NCBI RefSeq assembly: GCF_010500215.1
Contig: NZ_JAAGOY010000004.1
Span: forward strand, 992,001-1,056,000
DNA: 64,000 nucleotides
Direction: 5' to 3'
Origin: Aliiroseovarius sp. PrR006
GTDB lineage: Bacteria > Pseudomonadota > Alphaproteobacteria > Rhodobacterales > Rhodobacteraceae
Position 1 is the stretch's first letter, and each line of letters opens with the position of its first letter. Under the pieces are notes generated by a model that saw only the letters and a list, made by a program, of their open reading frames with translations, did not search any database and was not told the origin of the DNA. The position numbers and the translations under genes were made by a program. Below, one piece after another: positions 33,076-42,200 of this stretch.

Positions 33076-33960
33076 TCAGCCCATCTGTATCACGTCGCCT
33101 TCGTGACTTTCCAACCAGACATTGACGATCCCAAGGGCGCGGAAATCAAGCGCGCCGATCTCTGGTTTGGGCATGAGCGAAAGCGCGGTGGAATACCCGT
33201 CCGCCAGCGCCGAGCTTTGCGCTTGAACCGTGACGGTTTTCCAAACGGGAGCGCGCCCCAAAGGGTGCACGATATGTGCCCGACCATTGGCGCGTATCAT
33301 GGCGCCCGGAGCGCTGGTCGCAAGGCCAAGATTTTCCAAATCGGCATACCCTAGCCGCTGTGCCTCATCGTTCTCGATGCCCAAACGCCAATCGCCGTCG
33401 CCCGCCGCGAATTCTCCGAGATCGACCAGATGTACGGCTTGGCCACGGCGCTGCAATAGGCGAGACAGCTGATCACTCGCATATCCCTGCGCGATCCCAT
33501 TCAGCGTCAGGGCTGTGTCTGGTTTTTCGAACCGGATGATGTCGCGTTGGACGTCAATCGTCCCAAACCCGGCAGGAGGGAGTGGGGAAGCGTGCTCTGC
33601 TTGCCAGACCGACTGTATGGTAGGATCAAAGACCCCGTCAGTCGCGGCCCAGACCTCTTTTGACATATTCAGCAGCGCAACCAGATCTTCCGGCGGATTG
33701 TGCAGAACCCCTTCTCGGTTCAACCGTGAAATGGCCGAGTGTGGACGGAACAGGCTGAACACATTCTCAAGTCGTTCAACCTCGGCTTCAATTGCCGAGA
33801 ACGTCCTGTCCGCGTCTTCGCCGCTTTCTTGAAACACCACCGACAGATTTGCGCCGAATCCGCGCCCGTGCCATTCGCGCCGGCTTGGTTTGTACCGCGT
33901 CAGGGCCAATGCCCCCAGCGCGGCCGCCCCAAGTTTGATGACATTTCTTCGCTGCATCAT
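33076..33960 (-). CDS. apbE: FAD:protein FMN transferase
   Basis: 294 aa, ApbE family. The N-terminus MMQRRNVIKLGAAALGALAL is a twin-arginine-like or lipoprotein-like export signal, placing it in the periplasm. Family sequences GFGTIDVQRDIIRF, LTLNGIAQGYASDQLSRLL and the C-terminal LADGYSTALSLM are visible. It attaches FMN covalently to a threonine of a partner. The partner is surely the NosR-like protein directly upstream, whose stop it overlaps by 4 bp. Confidence 0.9.
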   Translation of the reverse strand: MMQRRNVIKLGAAALGALALTRYKPSRREWHGRGFGANLSVVFQESGEDADRTFSAIEAEVERLENVFSLFRPHSAISRLNREGVLHNPPEDLVALLNMSKEVWAATDGVFDPTIQSVWQAEHASPLPPAGFGTIDVQRDIIRFEKPDTALTLNGIAQGYASDQLSRLLQRRGQAVHLVDLGEFAAGDGDWRLGIENDEAQRLGYADLENLGLATSAPGAMIRANGRAHIVHPLGRAPVWKTVTVQAQSSALADGYSTALSLMPKPEIGALDFRALGIVNVWLESHEGDVIQMG

Positions 33961-36038
33961 GACACGCGTACCCTTTTCTTGTCGGTTACGATCAGTGGCA
34001 CGCATTTGTTGCGATCTTCATAGATGTCGACGCACTCCAGGCAACCAAAGCACTCGGAATAGTCGATCTTTCCCGATGTTTTGATGGCCTTGTAATCGCA
34101 TTTGACTTTGCACAATTGGCAGGGTGATCCACATTCGGCCCGGCGTTCGATCCAAGGCGTTAAACGCAACCAACCGCCGATTGCCATAAGTGCGCCAAGG
34201 GGGCAGAGGTAACGGCAATAGGCTTTGAACACGACCGCCGATGCAAATAGGCAGATCATGGCGTAGAACACGTAGTACCATTCCCGCTGGAAGAAGACCG
34301 AAATGGCGGTTTTGAAAGGTTCGACCTCGGCAGCGGTTTCAACGTGTTCCGGGCGATAGAACAACGTCGCGACCAGACCGGCCAGCACAGCGTATTTCAT
34401 AAGCTTCAAACGTCGGTCCCATATGCCCGAGACCGTCAGTTGCCGAACGCCCAAACGCTTGGCGATCGCGCCAACAAATTCTTGCATTGCGCCGAACGGA
34501 CACAACCATCCGCAAAAAAGCGCCCGCCCCCAGATGAAGAACCCGATGATCGCGGCGATCCAAATCACAAGCGAAAACGGATCGTAAAGCAGGAAGCTGA
34601 GCGATTTCCCGGCCATTGCGGCGGACAGGGTCGCAATCGGTGTCAGGATCGAAAGCTGACCTTGCCCCCACCACCCAATCAAGCCAAGCGTCGCTGCAAG
34701 TACGCCATAGCGCACCAGACGATATTCGCGGCGGCGCACGAAACGACGATTGAACGTCATAAGGGCAAAGACCAACACCAGAAAACCACCCAGCAATAGC
34801 AGATCGGCGCGTCTATTCACCAATGCGCTTTCGAACGGAGACAAGGGTTTGGGCGGGGTGAGCACGTCGAAGAACCGTTCATCCGCCCTGACCATCCAGC
34901 TGAAGCGCGCTTGGCCTTCCTGCGGCTGGAGCATCCCGTGGTAACGGATCGCCAAAAGGCTAAGTTGCCACTCGCGCACCGGGTTGAATCCCAGCCTGCG
35001 ATCGAGCCTCAGCACCATGGCCTGACCATCAGGCAGACCCTCTTTCAGGTCAATCAACAGGTCCGCATCCATCATGGACACGGGGAAATCGTCCTGTTTT
35101 GCCTCGATCCACGAGGGTGCGGTGTTTCGAACGAAGTCCTCTGACACCAATCCGTGATCACCAGCCTCGATCAAAAGAAGCGTCTGGTCGTCTGGCGATA
35201 TCCTCCCCAGCCGCTCCCAGTCGCGCAGCATCCGCGCGCCCATCACCGCTTTCGCAACCGGCGGTGCTGTCACGTCTACAATCCAGAGATCGATGAAAGG
35301 GTCTCCGTCGTCGGCGCCGGGAAAGGGGTCGTCGCTTTGCCAAGTCGTCCCGGCAAACTCGCCCCGCACTTCGCCATGGGTGGCAACGACATGGCGCGCG
35401 ATGCCCTCTTCGACCAGCTGATCCCAAGTGAATGTCTGGTCCAAATCAGGCTTAAGCACGACTTTTTCTTGCGGGCGAGCAATACCCTTGAGCTTTTGTC
35501 GCGCCACTTCGCGCGCTGCGGCCATGATGCTTTCGTGGGCGATCCGAACCGAAGCAGTGGCCTTGGTCACACCGTCCAGATAGACCAGTGATCCACCGCC
35601 ACCCGAACCGTAGTTAGTCCCGATGGTGATGGGAGTGTTGATGGACAGGCCTCGGTATTGCTCCAAGAACTGCCGAAACGGCGCTTCCCCCATGCCGGAC
35701 ACGAAGATGGGCTCGCTTTGATTGAGCAGTTTCACATCGATGAATCCGCCATCCATATCCAGCAATACCATCATATTGATCGCCGCCCCCGAGAAGCCGG
35801 GAAGAGGCGAGATCGCCTCGGACTGAATGACATACCCTTCGCGCGCGCCACTGCCGTTCAGCAGCTCCCAAACCCCGTTGATGTCCGTCGGCTCACCAAG
35901 GCTGTAGGGGGCGATCACGGCGTCTCGCAATTCGGCTTCATCAACCAGATCGGCCGCCGCCCACTGTGCTCCAAATGCCAGTAGGAACACCCCCAGCAGC
36001 GAGCGGAACAAAGCGTTGATGATATCGGACCGTGTCAC
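33957..36038 (-). CDS. NosR/NirI-like flavinylated iron-sulfur membrane protein
   Basis: 693 aa. A signal-like helix (10-29) precedes a periplasmic FMN-binding domain with the flavinylation motif DGVTKAT (155-161, FMN on T161). A second periplasmic region follows, then at least five membrane helices (from about 415), and two cytoplasmic cysteine clusters at the end (CGSPCQLCKVKC and CFGCLECVDIYEDRNKC). This is the NosR layout, moving electrons across the membrane through FMN and 4Fe-4S centres. It starts with GTG overlapping the ATPase stop (GTGA). No nos genes are present; here it travels with an ABC importer and exaA, so its redox partner is open. Confidence 0.88.
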   Translation of the reverse strand: MTRSDIINALFRSLLGVFLLAFGAQWAAADLVDEAELRDAVIAPYSLGEPTDINGVWELLNGSGAREGYVIQSEAISPLPGFSGAAINMMVLLDMDGGFIDVKLLNQSEPIFVSGMGEAPFRQFLEQYRGLSINTPITIGTNYGSGGGGSLVYLDGVTKATASVRIAHESIMAAAREVARQKLKGIARPQEKVVLKPDLDQTFTWDQLVEEGIARHVVATHGEVRGEFAGTTWQSDDPFPGADDGDPFIDLWIVDVTAPPVAKAVMGARMLRDWERLGRISPDDQTLLLIEAGDHGLVSEDFVRNTAPSWIEAKQDDFPVSMMDADLLIDLKEGLPDGQAMVLRLDRRLGFNPVREWQLSLLAIRYHGMLQPQEGQARFSWMVRADERFFDVLTPPKPLSPFESALVNRRADLLLLGGFLVLVFALMTFNRRFVRRREYRLVRYGVLAATLGLIGWWGQGQLSILTPIATLSAAMAGKSLSFLLYDPFSLVIWIAAIIGFFIWGRALFCGWLCPFGAMQEFVGAIAKRLGVRQLTVSGIWDRRLKLMKYAVLAGLVATLFYRPEHVETAAEVEPFKTAISVFFQREWYYVFYAMICLFASAVVFKAYCRYLCPLGALMAIGGWLRLTPWIERRAECGSPCQLCKVKCDYKAIKTSGKIDYSECFGCLECVDIYEDRNKCVPLIVTDKKRVRVS

Positions 36039-36640
36039 GGCGACGCAAACTCAGCGCCGTGCTGCAGAACGTCGCGCAGCTCATAGCTTTCAGCCCCAAG
36101 CGCCTCAGCCTCGTCCTGCGCATGAGTCACAAGTACCAGCGCGCTTCCGGTTTTGTCCAAGAACGCACGCGTAAGCGTCAGCATCTCGTGCCTGAGGCTC
36201 TGATCCAGCGAGGCAAATGGCTCGTCCAACAGCACCAGAGGCGTAGGGGTCAGGAAGCAACGCGCCAGTGCCAAGCGTCGCTGTTGCCCGACCGACAACT
36301 GGCGCGGATAGTGGCCAGCTTTGTCTTGCAGACCTACTTGAGACAGGGCCTCTTGTATGTCTTTTTCTTCCGAAGCAGGATGGAAAACCTGAAGATTTTC
36401 TCTGGTCGTGCGCCACTCCAGCAGGGTCGGGTTTTGAAACATCAAAGCGATCTCATCCGGTGCTTCGCGCGTCCCATCAAACCGCCTGTCCAGCCCCGCG
36501 ATAATGCGAAGAAGCGTTGTTTTGCCGACGCCTGACGGACCAAAAATCGCGATCCGATCACCGTGTTTCAGGTCCAGATGAACGTCTTCCAAAACAGAGT
36601 GACCCGCGAAGGATTTGCGGTGAAGGTCAAGCTTCAGCAT
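36035..36640 (-). CDS. ABC transporter ATPase, nitrate/taurine type
   Basis: 201 aa. Walker A GPSGVGKTT, signature LSVGQQRRLALARC and Walker B LVLLDEPFASLD. Short for the SsuB/TauB family, with little beyond the nucleotide-binding core. I chose the ATG at 36640 because GGAGGTGG lies upstream; this overlaps the permease gene end by 14 bp. It energises the importer encoded by the next two genes upstream. Confidence 0.85.
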   Translation of the reverse strand: MLKLDLHRKSFAGHSVLEDVHLDLKHGDRIAIFGPSGVGKTTLLRIIAGLDRRFDGTREAPDEIALMFQNPTLLEWRTTRENLQVFHPASEEKDIQEALSQVGLQDKAGHYPRQLSVGQQRRLALARCFLTPTPLVLLDEPFASLDQSLRHEMLTLTRAFLDKTGSALVLVTHAQDEAEALGAESYELRDVLQHGAEFASP

Positions 36641-37385
36641 CGACACGCCACCTCCCGACCCGCTTTTCACTGGGCTGCATGATCGCAAACTCAATGAACA
36701 GGATGCAGATGACGAAGCTGAGCGCATAGGCCAGCACGCCCGTCACATCGAACAAAGAGAACTGCGTGTGTATTTGCCGTCCAATGCCGTTTGGACGGCC
36801 CAGAAACTCGACCACCAAGACGATCTTCCAAATCACGGAAAAACCGGTTCTTGCCGCCGAGACAATGTGAGGAAACAGTTCCGGCAAAATGATGTGGCGC
36901 AGCTTGGTCAGCAGTGAAAGCCGATAAACACTTGCCAGATCACGCAGCGCCGATGACGAATTGCGCGCGCCCTCGCGGATGATCGTAGTGGTCATAGGCA
37001 CTTTGCTGAGCGTAACGGCCAGCACGGCCGCAAACTCGTTCAGGCCCACCCAGAGGTAGCACAGGACGATCAGCACAAGTGCTGGCAGGTTCAGGAAGAT
37101 GATCAGCCATGGATCAAGCCAGGCGTCCAAGTTGTCTGATCGGCCCATCGCATATCCGAAAGCGCCTCCGATGAGCATCGCCAGCCCGAAGGCTGCTGTA
37201 ACGCGCCAACCGGTCGCCACTAGGTTTTCCTGCAGCTTGCCTTGCTGCCATAGCACGCTCATTTCGTGAAAGACCTGCAACGGGGACGGCAGAACCTGCG
37301 GATCCCCCAACAAGACCGAGAGGCCGTTCCAAAACAAAAGGAACAGCCCCAAGGAAAAAATGCGTATGCCTGTGTTTCGGCGCAT
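36627..37385 (-). CDS. ABC transporter permease, nitrate/taurine type
   Basis: 252 aa, SsuC/TauC-like, with about six membrane helices and an EAA-like loop around SVYRLSLLTKLRHIILPELF. It starts 8 bp after the binding-protein stop. The substrate is unknown. Members of this family carry sulfonates, nitrate, thiamine precursors or flavins; with flavin enzymes in the same operon, a cofactor-type cargo is worth considering. Confidence 0.83.
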   Translation of the reverse strand: MRRNTGIRIFSLGLFLLFWNGLSVLLGDPQVLPSPLQVFHEMSVLWQQGKLQENLVATGWRVTAAFGLAMLIGGAFGYAMGRSDNLDAWLDPWLIIFLNLPALVLIVLCYLWVGLNEFAAVLAVTLSKVPMTTTIIREGARNSSSALRDLASVYRLSLLTKLRHIILPELFPHIVSAARTGFSVIWKIVLVVEFLGRPNGIGRQIHTQFSLFDVTGVLAYALSFVICILFIEFAIMQPSEKRVGRWRVDAEA

Positions 37386-37393
37386 TGTCTGCG

Positions 37394-38353
37394 TCAGCTG
37401 CCGACGAACAACCCGGCTGGAAGAGATGTGGCTTTGCCGACAAGATCTTCACCACCAAGTTCGCCCATTAGCTTCAACATGTCCTGAACCGCATCGGTGT
37501 CGATCTCGGTTCCGGCGGGGATCCCGGCAATGAACCCGGCCTTAAGCGCCTCGAACTGAGCATCGTTTTTTGGTTTCATGCGCGGGCGGACAACCTCCCA
37601 GGCGGCGGCGTCGTTGCGCAGAATATCCTTGGCGGCGCGCGAGGCATTATAAAGCGCCTCGGACAGTTTGGGGTCCATATCGCCGTTTACGATGTAACCC
37701 AGAAGGGGTGTCGTCGTGCTAAGGCCAAGAGTTTCGGCAGCTTCTTGGACCGAGATGATCTCGACCAGACCCGCAGCTTTGGCCTTCGCTTGGAAGTGCC
37801 AGAAGTTGATCACCGCATCGACTTCCCCGGTCAGCGCGGATTTGAACATAAGCGGCGGAGCGCCGAATTCTTGCTTGGTGATCGCCTGCAGATCCAGCCC
37901 CGCCGTCTTCTCGGCATAGGCTTTCAGGATCAGCCAGCTTTTATCCAGCGGACCACCCGCAATACCAACCTTTTTGCCTTGCAGGCCTGCCAGATCGGTG
38001 ATGCCGCTTTCTGGCTTCACCATGATGCCGCCAACAGCGGTGGAATAAGGAATGAACTTCACGTCGCGACCTTCGGCGCGCTGACGAGCCGCCCACACGA
38101 CGTCCGACACCATCACGTCGATCTCGCCCCCAAGGAAGGCAATATCAGACGCGTTGCCGCCGCCCATCGGAACAACCTCAAGCGTGAAGCCATTCGCCTC
38201 GTCGAGGCCATTGTGCTTGATCGTGTCGAGCTCCCAGTTCACCGTGCCAAACGACAAGGCACCAAGCTTGATAACGGGCAGATCTGCCGCCAAAGCCACC
38301 TGTGTTACACAGGCAAATACCGCGCTGAACGCGGCCTTCTTGAATCCAAACAT
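37394..38353 (-). CDS. ABC transporter binding protein, NMT1/TauA type
   Basis: 319 aa. A signal peptide ends QVALA-ADLPVIKLG; the mature protein has the NMT1/SsuA fold (GEIDVMVSDVVWAARQ, LQGKKVGIAGGPLDKS). GGGAGGA precedes the ATG at 38353. First gene of a five-gene minus-strand operon (binding protein, permease, ATPase, NosR-like, ApbE) divergent from exaA. Ligand not predictable from sequence. Confidence 0.83.
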   Translation of the reverse strand: MFGFKKAAFSAVFACVTQVALAADLPVIKLGALSFGTVNWELDTIKHNGLDEANGFTLEVVPMGGGNASDIAFLGGEIDVMVSDVVWAARQRAEGRDVKFIPYSTAVGGIMVKPESGITDLAGLQGKKVGIAGGPLDKSWLILKAYAEKTAGLDLQAITKQEFGAPPLMFKSALTGEVDAVINFWHFQAKAKAAGLVEIISVQEAAETLGLSTTTPLLGYIVNGDMDPKLSEALYNASRAAKDILRNDAAAWEVVRPRMKPKNDAQFEALKAGFIAGIPAGTEIDTDAVQDMLKLMGELGGEDLVGKATSLPAGLFVGS

Positions 38354-38502
38354 AACAGTCCTCCCTGTTTGTATGAAGCGTAGGCAAACAGGGGCCGCAT
38401 CTCCTATACGACCAATTGGCAATACCTTTCAGACTCACTTTCCGCGAGTTTTTTGGGCGACAGGAATCTGGAGTTTCTGTCGTCTCGGATTGGGAGGACA
38501 CG
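38354..38502. promoter_or_regulatory. Divergent promoter region upstream of exaA
   Basis: The region contains TACGAC-CAAT-TGGCAA at 38407-38422, which keeps one half of the GAC-N4-GTC element about 85 bp before exaA. A leader hairpin is possible, CGACAG (38458-38463) with CTGTCG (38477-38482). No confident -35/-10 was found for either direction. Confidence 0.35.
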
Positions 38503-40254
38503 ATGAAAAAATTACTACTGGCGACGTCAGCGATGGTTATCGCTGCGACGGCGTCGATCGCAGGGGTGACCGAAGAGGACATCGCCAACGATCAAAACAT
38601 CACCACACAGATCGTGAGCAACGGGATGGGGCGTCATCAACAGCGCTATAGCCCGCTCGACATGGTCAACAAGGATAACGTAAAGAACCTGGTTCCGGCC
38701 TGGGCCTTCTCGATGGGTGGCGAAAAACAGCGCGGGCAAGAATCCCAGCCGCTGATTTATGACGGTGTCATGTATGTGACCGGTTCGTATTCGCGCATGT
38801 ATGCCATCGACGTGAAGACGGGCGAAGAAATCTGGCAATACGATGCACGTCTGCCCGAAGGCATTCTGCCCTGCTGTGACGTGATCAACCGCGGTGGCGC
38901 GATCTACGGTGACAAGATTTATTTCGGTACGCTGGACGCTCGGATCGTCGCGCTGGATCTGAAGACAGGTGACGTTGTCTGGAAAGACAAGATCGCAGAC
39001 TACAAGGCCGGCTATTCCTATACCGCTGCGCCGCTTATCGTGAATGGACTGGTTGTCACAGGCAACTCGGGTGGCGAATTCGGCATCATCGGCGAAGTGC
39101 AGGCGCGCGACGCCGAAACTGGCGAAGTGGTCTGGACCCGCCCGGTGATCGAAGGTCACATGGGCACGCTGAACGGCGAAGAAAGCACCATGACCGGCGA
39201 GCTGAATGCGACCTGGCCCGGCGATCTTTGGAAAACCGGTGGTGGCGCGACCTGGTTGGGTGGCAGCTATGACGCGGACACCGACACGCTGGTCTTCGGC
39301 GCGGGCAACCCTGCCCCGTGGAACTCGTGGCTGCGCGGTGCTGGCGACACCAAGGACGGCTCTGCCGACAACCTCTATGCTGCGTCGCGGATCGGGATCG
39401 ACCCCGCAACCGGCGAAATCAAATGGCACTACCAGACCACGCCACGCGAAGGCTGGGACTTTGACGGCGTGAACGAAGTGGTTCCGTTTGTCGATGCTGA
39501 AGGCAACAAGCGCTATGCAACGGCTGACCGGAACGGATTCTTCTATGTCCTGAACCGCGAAGACGGCGCCTTTGTTTCGGCCTCTCCTTTCGTGAAGGAC
39601 ATCAGCTGGGCAGAAGGGATCGACGAAAATGGTCGTCCGATCTTTGTCGAGGAAAATCGTCCCGGCAACCCTGCCGACGCCGCTGATGGTGGCAAAGGCG
39701 ACGTTGTGTTCTCGGTTCCGTCGTTCCTGGGCGGCAAGAACTGGATGCCCATGGCACACAGCCCGGACACCGGCCTGTTCTACGTCCCGTCCAACGAATG
39801 GGGCATGGACATCTGGAACGAGCCCGTCAGCTACAAGGAAGGCGCTGCCTATCTTGGGTCCGGCTTTACGATCAAACCGATCTTCGAGGATTACATTGGT
39901 TCCCTTAAGGCCATCGATCCGAACACCGGCGACGTCAAATGGGAATACAAAAACGATGCGCCTCTTTGGGCGGGTGTGATGACCACCGCTGGTGGCCTTG
40001 TCTTCACCGGCACGCCTGAAGGCTATCTGAAAGCATTCGACGCCGACACCGGCGAGGAGCTGTGGAAGTTCCAGACCGGATCGGGCATTGTCGGCCAGCC
40101 CATCACCTGGGATCAGGATGGTGAACAGTATGTTGCCGTTGCCTCGGGCTGGGGGGGCGCGGTTCCGCTCTGGGGTGGTGAAGTGGCCAAGAAGGTCAAC
40201 TTCCTGAACCAAGGTGGATCGGTTTGGGTCTTCAAAGTCCCGACCATTAACTAA
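38503..40254 (+). CDS. exaA: PQQ-dependent (ExaA-like) alcohol dehydrogenase
   Basis: 583 aa, type I quinoprotein alcohol dehydrogenase. A signal peptide (about 1-20) is followed by an eight-bladed propeller. Adjacent cysteines C124-C125 ([11 protein letters not shown]) form the characteristic disulfide ring. The family stretches [37 protein letters not shown] and [19 protein letters not shown] match ExaA as I recall it. The catalytic base is D300 in GIDPATG. Two residues later is A302, where lanthanide-dependent enzymes carry aspartate, so calcium dependence is predicted. It oxidises ethanol or other primary alcohols in the periplasm. GGGAGGA precedes the ATG; the frame is open upstream to 38416. 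Confidence 0.92.
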   Translation: MKKLLLATSAMVIAATASIAGVTEEDIANDQNITTQIVSNGMGRHQQRYSPLDMVNKDNVKNLVPAWAFSMGGEKQRGQESQPLIYDGVMYVTGSYSRMYAIDVKTGEEIWQYDARLPEGILPCCDVINRGGAIYGDKIYFGTLDARIVALDLKTGDVVWKDKIADYKAGYSYTAAPLIVNGLVVTGNSGGEFGIIGEVQARDAETGEVVWTRPVIEGHMGTLNGEESTMTGELNATWPGDLWKTGGGATWLGGSYDADTDTLVFGAGNPAPWNSWLRGAGDTKDGSADNLYAASRIGIDPATGEIKWHYQTTPREGWDFDGVNEVVPFVDAEGNKRYATADRNGFFYVLNREDGAFVSASPFVKDISWAEGIDENGRPIFVEENRPGNPADAADGGKGDVVFSVPSFLGGKNWMPMAHSPDTGLFYVPSNEWGMDIWNEPVSYKEGAAYLGSGFTIKPIFEDYIGSLKAIDPNTGDVKWEYKNDAPLWAGVMTTAGGLVFTGTPEGYLKAFDADTGEELWKFQTGSGIVGQPITWDQDGEQYVAVASGWGGAVPLWGGEVAKKVNFLNQGGSVWVFKVPTIN

Positions 40255-40269
40255 CCCAAGTCAGACCAA

Positions 40270-40296
40270 GCAGAGCCCGCACCTTGTGGGCTCTGC
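40270..40296 (+). terminator. exaA terminator
   Basis: A perfect 9-bp stem, GCAGAGCCC (40270-40278) and GGGCTCTGC (40288-40296), lies 15 bp after the exaA stop and is followed by ACTTTCGTTATTT. Confidence 0.75.
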
Positions 40297-40325
40297 ACTT
40301 TCGTTATTTAATTCAGAGGCGAAAA

Positions 40326-41033
40326 ATGCAAATGGCTGAGGTTGTCATGCCGAGTTTCGGTGAAACAAGTGAATTGAGATTGTTGTTGATCGACGACCAC
40401 CCATTGTTTTGCGATGCGATGGCCATGACGGTAGGAGAGATTTTCGACGCGCCGATGATCCAGACCGCCGCAACGCTGAAAGATGCGCTGAAGCGTGTGT
40501 CTGAAACCGCGCCCGACCTTATCGTGCTGGACCTAAACCTTCCGGATGTCGACGGCGTTGATGGCTTGATCCGGCTGCGCTCGGCCGTGCCGGACGCGAA
40601 GATCGTCGTGGTCTCGTCGATCTCGGACAATCGCGTAACATCAAGCGTTCTGGATTCCGGCGCCGTTGGGTTCGTCCCAAAAGGCAGCCCGCGCGAAGAA
40701 CTTGTCCGCGCGTTCCAGATCGTTGCGGATGGGGAAATTTATACACCCGAAGATTTCGTCGCACCGCAGGGGGATTTCCTGTCGCAGGAAAACCAGGACG
40801 TGGTCGAGAAGCTCTCGAGCCTCACGCCACAGCAGTCGGTCATTCTGAATTTGATCTGCGAAGGCAAGCTTAACAAGCAGATTGCCTATGACCTTTCCAT
40901 CGCCGAAACGACGGTGAAAGCGCACCTGACTGCGATCATGCGCAAGCTTGGAGTTCAAAACCGTACACAAGCTGTATTACTCGCAAAAAAAGTCAGCTAT
41001 GCTTCGCTCACAGGGGATGCTGGCGAAAGCTAG
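40326..41033 (+). CDS. LuxR-type response regulator (ErbR/ExaE-like)
   Basis: 235 aa. The receiver domain has D23/D24, phospho-acceptor D69 (LIVLDLNLPDVDG) and K119 (GFVPKG). A C-terminal LuxR helix-turn-helix runs LTPQQSVILNLICEGKLNKQ through AETTVKAHLTAIMRKLGV. The start at 40326 has AGAGG upstream; the frame is open to a GTG at 40284, but that lies inside the exaA terminator. Its place after exaA and before a FIST protein and hybrid kinase resembles the Pseudomonas ethanol-oxidation regulators. It probably activates this locus. Confidence 0.87.
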   Translation: MQMAEVVMPSFGETSELRLLLIDDHPLFCDAMAMTVGEIFDAPMIQTAATLKDALKRVSETAPDLIVLDLNLPDVDGVDGLIRLRSAVPDAKIVVVSSISDNRVTSSVLDSGAVGFVPKGSPREELVRAFQIVADGEIYTPEDFVAPQGDFLSQENQDVVEKLSSLTPQQSVILNLICEGKLNKQIAYDLSIAETTVKAHLTAIMRKLGVQNRTQAVLLAKKVSYASLTGDAGES

Positions 41034-41054
41034 ATTTCCAGGGAGGGGAACAGA

Positions 41055-42200
41055 TTGAGCGAGTCTGACGCGCGTATCGTCGTGACCGTATCAGTCGACT
41101 TGTTGGCTGAAACGGACCCAGCTGGAAAGTTGGTCGAGGCATTGGGGGATGACCCTTATGCCTGCATTATCGTCTTGGCCTCGCCTGATGTTGAGCTGGA
41201 AAAATTTACCGTACAACTGCAAGCTCATCTGAATGCCCCGCATATCTTGGGCGCACGCACTGCAGGCGAGATCTGCGATGAAGGCTATAGCGAGCACAGG
41301 ATTGTCGCGCTTGGCTTCCCGCAATCACATTTCGCCGCGAGTGCGCGTATATTTGAAGCCCTTGATGATCCGGACGAGGTCGCGATTGGCCGCGAAGTTC
41401 TGGCGCTTCGCCACGACGCGCAGGCGCAACGACATGATTTCAAACACGAGTTTGCGTTTCTGCTGGTGGATGGCCTGTCACGCCGAGAGGACGCGTTTGT
41501 TCTGAATGTCTCGACAGCGCTTGGATCGACACAGTTGTTCGGCGGATCTTCGGGCGACGGGTTGCGATTTGAAAGCGCGCCAGTCTTCTATAACGGACAG
41601 GTGCGCAACAAGGCCGCTATCGTATTGGTCGTCCGCAGTGATTGCCGGTTCGAGGTGTTCCGAGAAGACCACTTTGAATCGTCCGAGAAGCGCTTGGTTG
41701 TGACTGGTGCAATTCCTGAAAAACGGCTTGTGACCGAGATCAACGCCGAACCCGCAGCCCCAGAATATGCGCGCATTGTCGGCATTGACCCGAACCAACT
41801 GTCGCCCTTCATCTTTGCCTCGCATCCGATCGTAGTTTCTGTGGGCGACCAACACCACGTGCGCGCCATCCAGCGCGTTGAAGAAAACGGCCATCTCAGG
41901 TTTTTCGCTTCAATCGACGAAGGAATGGTGCTGACGGTTGCAAAGGCCAGAAATATCTCGGAACATTTGCAAGAGGTGCTTGATAAGCTCTCGGCGGATT
42001 GCGAACCGGACTTGATTTTTGCGTGTGACTGCATTCTCAGACGGCTTGAAGCCGAGCAAAAACAAGAAGTTATCAACATGTCCGCCGAGCTGAGAAAGCA
42101 CCGTGTTGTGGGGTTCTCAACTTACGGCGAACAGCACAATATGCTGCATGTAAACCAGACCCTGACAGGAATAGCGATCTATCCACCTGACCATGAGTGA
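41055..42200 (+). CDS. FIST-domain sensor protein (NosP-like)
   Basis: 381 aa with FIST_N (about 30-220) and FIST_C (about 225-365) domains; HILGARTAGEICDEGYSEHR and FGGSSGDGLRFE are typical of the N domain. It starts at TTG (41055) after GGGAGGGG, and its stop overlaps the kinase start by 8 bp. FIST proteins encoded directly before hybrid kinases include NosP of Pseudomonas, a heme-based nitric-oxide sensor that controls NahK. Whether this one binds heme, NO or another ligand is not visible from sequence. Confidence 0.83.
   Translation: MSESDARIVVTVSVDLLAETDPAGKLVEALGDDPYACIIVLASPDVELEKFTVQLQAHLNAPHILGARTAGEICDEGYSEHRIVALGFPQSHFAASARIFEALDDPDEVAIGREVLALRHDAQAQRHDFKHEFAFLLVDGLSRREDAFVLNVSTALGSTQLFGGSSGDGLRFESAPVFYNGQVRNKAAIVLVVRSDCRFEVFREDHFESSEKRLVVTGAIPEKRLVTEINAEPAAPEYARIVGIDPNQLSPFIFASHPIVVSVGDQHHVRAIQRVEENGHLRFFASIDEGMVLTVAKARNISEHLQEVLDKLSADCEPDLIFACDCILRRLEAEQKQEVINMSAELRKHRVVGFSTYGEQHNMLHVNQTLTGIAIYPPDHE

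Noticed and set aside
33957-36038. Nitrous oxide reductase regulator NosR
   Set aside because: No nosZ, nosD or nosL is present. Only the NosR-like architecture is supported, so a nos role is not claimed.
38527-40212. A 561-codon open frame opposite exaA
   Set aside because: Antisense shadow of the quinoprotein dehydrogenase.
38503-40254. XoxF-type lanthanide methanol dehydrogenase
   Set aside because: First considered because of the MxaJ/XoxJ-like gene. The sequence follows ExaA in many places and has D-P-A rather than D-x-D at the catalytic site.
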